From: Anaerolineales bacterium
Lineage (GTDB): Bacteria > Chloroflexota > Anaerolineae > Anaerolineales > UBA6663
Length of the DNA: 6,823 bases
Assembly (NCBI GenBank): GCA_017999235.1
Contig: JAGOBN010000223.1
Coordinates: 1-6,823 of the forward strand
Reading direction: 5' to 3'
Shown here: positions 5,014 through 6,823 of the stretch, piece by piece
Layout: each line of letters starts with the position of its first letter
Position numbering within the stretch: the first letter of the stretch is position 1
Made by a program: the position numbers and the translations under genes
Notes under the pieces: generated by a model
Seen by the model: only the letters and a program-made list of their open reading frames with translations
Told to the model about the DNA's origin: nothing
Databases searched by the model: none

Positions 5014-6439
5014 CGCCGCGCTCCGCGCGGGCGGAAGCGTTAAATGGCGGCGGGGCGGGCTGATGCCCGGGAGCCAGCTGCGCCACATACGTCAGCATCG
5101 CGGCGCCGGTCCGGATGCCGCCGATGAAGCGGGCCAGCTCGAGGTTCTCGTTGGGCGCGTGGTTGGCTTCGTCGGCGTTGGCGTACGGCACGGTGAAGTC
5201 CGGCAGGCCCAGGAGATCCGTAAACACATAGTTGGGCAGGCTGCCGCCCAGAGCCGGCACCAGCAGCGGCTCCTCCCCCTGCGCCGCCAGCAGGCCCTGG
5301 CGGATGGGCTCGGCATACGGCGAGTCGAGCGGGGTCTTGGAGGGATCCATGCCGCCCTGCCGGACGAACTCCACCTCGGGCGCGTGCTGACGCACGTGCG
5401 CCTCCACTTTGGCGAAAATCTCCTCCGCCTTTTGATCGGGCACCAGCCGGATATCGCACTTGGCGAAGGCTTCGTGGGGCAGCACGGTTTTGGAGCCGGG
5501 GCCGCCGTAGCCGCCGTGCAGGCCGTTGAGGGTAAAGGTCGGCCAGCAGGCCAGGCGTTCGTAATAGGCGCGGCCGGCCGGCGCGTCGAAGCGCGTCAGC
5601 CCCAGCTGGCGTTGCAGGGCGGCCTCATCCACCGGCAGGCGGGCCAGCGCCTCGCGCTCGCGCGGGGTGGGCGGCTGGACCCGGTCATAGAAGCCGGCGA
5701 TGGTGATTTCGCCCTGGGCGTTTTTCATGGTCCCCAGCAGATGAACCAGCGTCCACAGCGGATTGGGCGCCACACCGCCATAGTTGCCGGAGTGCAGGTC
5801 GCGGTTGGCCCCGCGCGCGCGCAGCTCAAAGCCGATCACACCGCGCACGCCGAACTCAATGGTCGACCGCCCGTCCTCGGAGACCGGCCCGTCCGACGTG
5901 ATGACCAAATCGGCGCGCAGCTGATCCCGGTGGGCGCGCACGAACTGGGCGAGATGCGGGCTGCCCACTTCTTCTTCGCCTTCCAGCAGCACGATGACGT
6001 TGCCCGGCAGCCGGCCGTGCACGGCCAGCAGGGCTTCCAGCGCCAGGAGCTGTGCGAAATGCTGGCCCTTGTTGTCGCCGGCGCCGCGCGCATAAATGCG
6101 CCCGTCGCGGATGCTGGGTTCAAACGGCGGCGAAATCCAGGCGTCCAGCGGGTCCGGCGGCTGTACATCGTAATGGCCGTAGAGCAGCACCGTGGGGGCG
6201 CCCGGCTGGTCATCGCGGCGGCCCAGCACCATGGGCCAGCCGGGCGTGGCCATCAGCTGGGCGTCCAGGCCCAGCCGCCCCAGCCAGGCCACCAGATAAT
6301 CGGCGACCTCGGCCATGCCCAGACCGTGGGCGCTGATGCTGGGGCGGCGCAAGTAATCGGCCAGCCGGTCGATGAACGCTGAGCGGTGGCGCTCGATGTA
6401 GTCAAAGACCGGCGGCAGACTGGGGTGGACGGGCGGCAT
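5009..6439 (-). CDS. M20-family metallo-dipeptidase (CNDP-like)
   Basis: A 476-residue enzyme of full family length, with no signal peptide, so cytoplasmic. All expected di-zinc residues of M20 peptidases are visible: His89 and Asp91 in GHYDVQPP, the bridging Asp122 in ARGAGDNKGQ, catalytic Glu156 and zinc ligand Glu157 in LEGEEEVGSP, Asp183 in TSDGP, and His427 in NADEANHAPNE. His216 in the RDLHSG motif matches the dimer-domain His that reaches into the partner active site in CNDP-type dipeptidases. The lid/dimerisation domain spans about residues 197-320. The GHYDVQPP, GEEEVGSP and DLHSG set points to the dipeptidase/Xaa-His branch (CNDP2, DUG1-like) rather than ArgE or DapE. Likely reaction: hydrolysis of dipeptides or short peptides; exact substrate unknown. 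A perfect AGGAGG with an 8-base gap supports this start. The C-terminal ~20 residues (after ~455) are Pro/Ala-rich and beyond the conserved core. Confidence 0.94.
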   Translation of the reverse strand: MPPVHPSLPPVFDYIERHRSAFIDRLADYLRRPSISAHGLGMAEVADYLVAWLGRLGLDAQLMATPGWPMVLGRRDDQPGAPTVLLYGHYDVQPPDPLDAWISPPFEPSIRDGRIYARGAGDNKGQHFAQLLALEALLAVHGRLPGNVIVLLEGEEEVGSPHLAQFVRAHRDQLRADLVITSDGPVSEDGRSTIEFGVRGVIGFELRARGANRDLHSGNYGGVAPNPLWTLVHLLGTMKNAQGEITIAGFYDRVQPPTPREREALARLPVDEAALQRQLGLTRFDAPAGRAYYERLACWPTFTLNGLHGGYGGPGSKTVLPHEAFAKCDIRLVPDQKAEEIFAKVEAHVRQHAPEVEFVRQGGMDPSKTPLDSPYAEPIRQGLLAAQGEEPLLVPALGGSLPNYVFTDLLGLPDFTVPYANADEANHAPNENLELARFIGGIRTGAAMLTYVAQLAPGHQPAPPPFNASARAERGE

Positions 6440-6447
6440 GGGCGGCG

Positions 6448-6453
6448 CCTCCT
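6448..6453 (-). promoter_or_regulatory. Perfect ribosome binding site of the M20 peptidase
   Basis: On the - strand AGGAGG lies 8 bases upstream of the ATG that ends at 6439. This fixes the start at the first Met of the frame. Confidence 0.9.
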
Positions 6454-6478
6454 GAGCGTGAATGGTCGGGCCGGGGCG

Positions 6479-6484
6479 ATTATA
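6479..6484 (-). promoter_or_regulatory. -10 box (TATAAT) for the M20 peptidase
   Basis: Reading the - strand, a perfect TATAAT lies 39 bases before the peptidase start, in an otherwise very GC-rich stretch. Transcription would start near 6472 and give a leader of about 33 bases. The region 16-18 bases upstream (around 6501-6508) has no TTGACA-like hexamer and no extended -10 TG. The promoter may therefore use an activator or a different sigma factor. Confidence 0.5.
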
Positions 6485-6823
6485 GCCGGCGGCGCTGTGC
6501 GGCCGCGGCCTCTAGCGGCCCGGTGGCCGGCCCCTGGCGCGCAGAACCGCCGCAGCATCCACACGGCCCGCCGTCTTCTTGTCGCTGGCCCCTCCCGCCG
6601 GCGTCAACCGGCCGGCACCACCCACTTCTGGTGGGGCTAAAATCCCCTGATTCTTGTGACAATTGGGCCTATATCGAGACTTAATTATGTAAGACGATTA
6701 CGCTACAGCATTCAGGCTTTGTTTAGGGGGCCGCTGGCAGGTTTCCATGGTTTGGGGAGAGTTTTGGAGACTCGGATGCCGCGCACGTCTTCACTCATCT
6801 CCGGCGTCCCATGCCTTGAAGTC
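6485..6823. other. Right-edge region with no identified gene
   Basis: Positions 6485-6640 are GC-rich and show only small inverted repeats, for example CCCAC/GTGGG at 6621-6625/6631-6635 and GGGG/CCCC around 6633-6647. From about 6641 the sequence becomes less GC-rich, with AT-rich patches such as 6680-6692. Two frames stay open to the window edge: one + frame from 6641, and a - frame ending in TGA at 6712-6714. Neither gives a protein I recognise. The stretch may hold the promoter and start of a + strand gene or the 3' end of a - strand gene. Confidence 0.4.
6776..6823 (+). CDS. Possible 5' end of a gene cut by the window edge
   Basis: ATG at 6776 is preceded by GGAG (6766-6769) with a 6-base gap, and the frame stays open for all 16 codons to the edge. 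The encoded residues (MPRTSSLISGVPCLEV) match nothing I recognise. The main support is the ribosome binding site, and chance is a real alternative. The competing reading is a - strand gene end over the same bases. Confidence 0.2.
   Translation, partial: MPRTSSLISGVPCLEV

Noticed and set aside
5016..5030. CCGCGC/GCGCGG hairpin as a terminator for the peptidase
   Set aside because: On the - strand it lies inside the last codons and is followed by AATAAAAGG rather than T residues, so it does not form a Rho-independent terminator.
5063..6382. A 439-codon open frame on the + strand
   Set aside because: It lies wholly antisense to the M20 peptidase, whose full set of zinc-binding motifs makes the - strand reading certain. 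The + reading is low-complexity (His/Gln/Arg/Gly-rich) and resembles no family. It arises from high GC content.
1..6823. CRISPR array, insertion sequence, prophage or toxin-antitoxin system
   Set aside because: No spaced direct repeats, transposase, integrase, phage structural genes or paired small toxin-antitoxin frames were seen.

Overview
This is a GC-rich bacterial chromosomal window. It holds seven supportable genes: six on the + strand and one long gene on the - strand. No phage, plasmid, insertion-sequence or CRISPR signature was seen. The mix of genes (a YeaQ-like plus YggT pair, a two-domain protein disulfide oxidoreductase, a DUF2892 protein, an OsmC protein and an M20 dipeptidase), together with the GC-rich codon use, would fit a Chloroflexota-type organism such as Anaerolineae. 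That assignment is an inference from gene content, because no rRNA or marker gene is present.

Layout. Positions 25-835 carry two small membrane-protein genes in a tight operon: a GlsB/YeaQ/YmgE-family protein and a YggT-family protein. A strong intrinsic terminator at 884-922 closes it. Positions 923-1257 form a long non-coding leader full of inverted repeats, including a 15-position long-range stem at 1016-1030/1097-1111. It precedes a large polytopic GT-C glycosyltransferase (1258-3201). The 267-base gap after that gene holds several hairpins and ends in a textbook terminator at 3352-3383. Positions 3469-4420 form a second operon: a 68-residue DUF2892 membrane protein and a 243-residue disulfide oxidoreductase with two CxxC thioredoxin folds. 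A terminator at 4446-4494 follows it. An OsmC-family peroxidase-like gene (4549-4992) comes next. It converges on an M20-family metallopeptidase on the - strand (6439-5009), with only 16 bases between the two stop codons. The peptidase has a perfect AGGAGG ribosome binding site and a TATAAT box. The last ~340 bases hold no gene I can identify; the final ~180 are less GC-rich and may contain the edge of another gene.

How the genes work together. The DUF2892, disulfide oxidoreductase and OsmC genes look like a thiol/redox-stress neighbourhood. The YeaQ-like and YggT genes look like an envelope-stress pair. The glycosyltransferase probably transfers sugar from a polyprenyl-phosphate donor on the outer face of the membrane. 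The dipeptidase is a housekeeping cytoplasmic enzyme unrelated to its neighbours. I see no convincing new multi-gene system. The least explained parts are the structured non-coding segments at 1016-1111 and 3219-3383 and the right edge.
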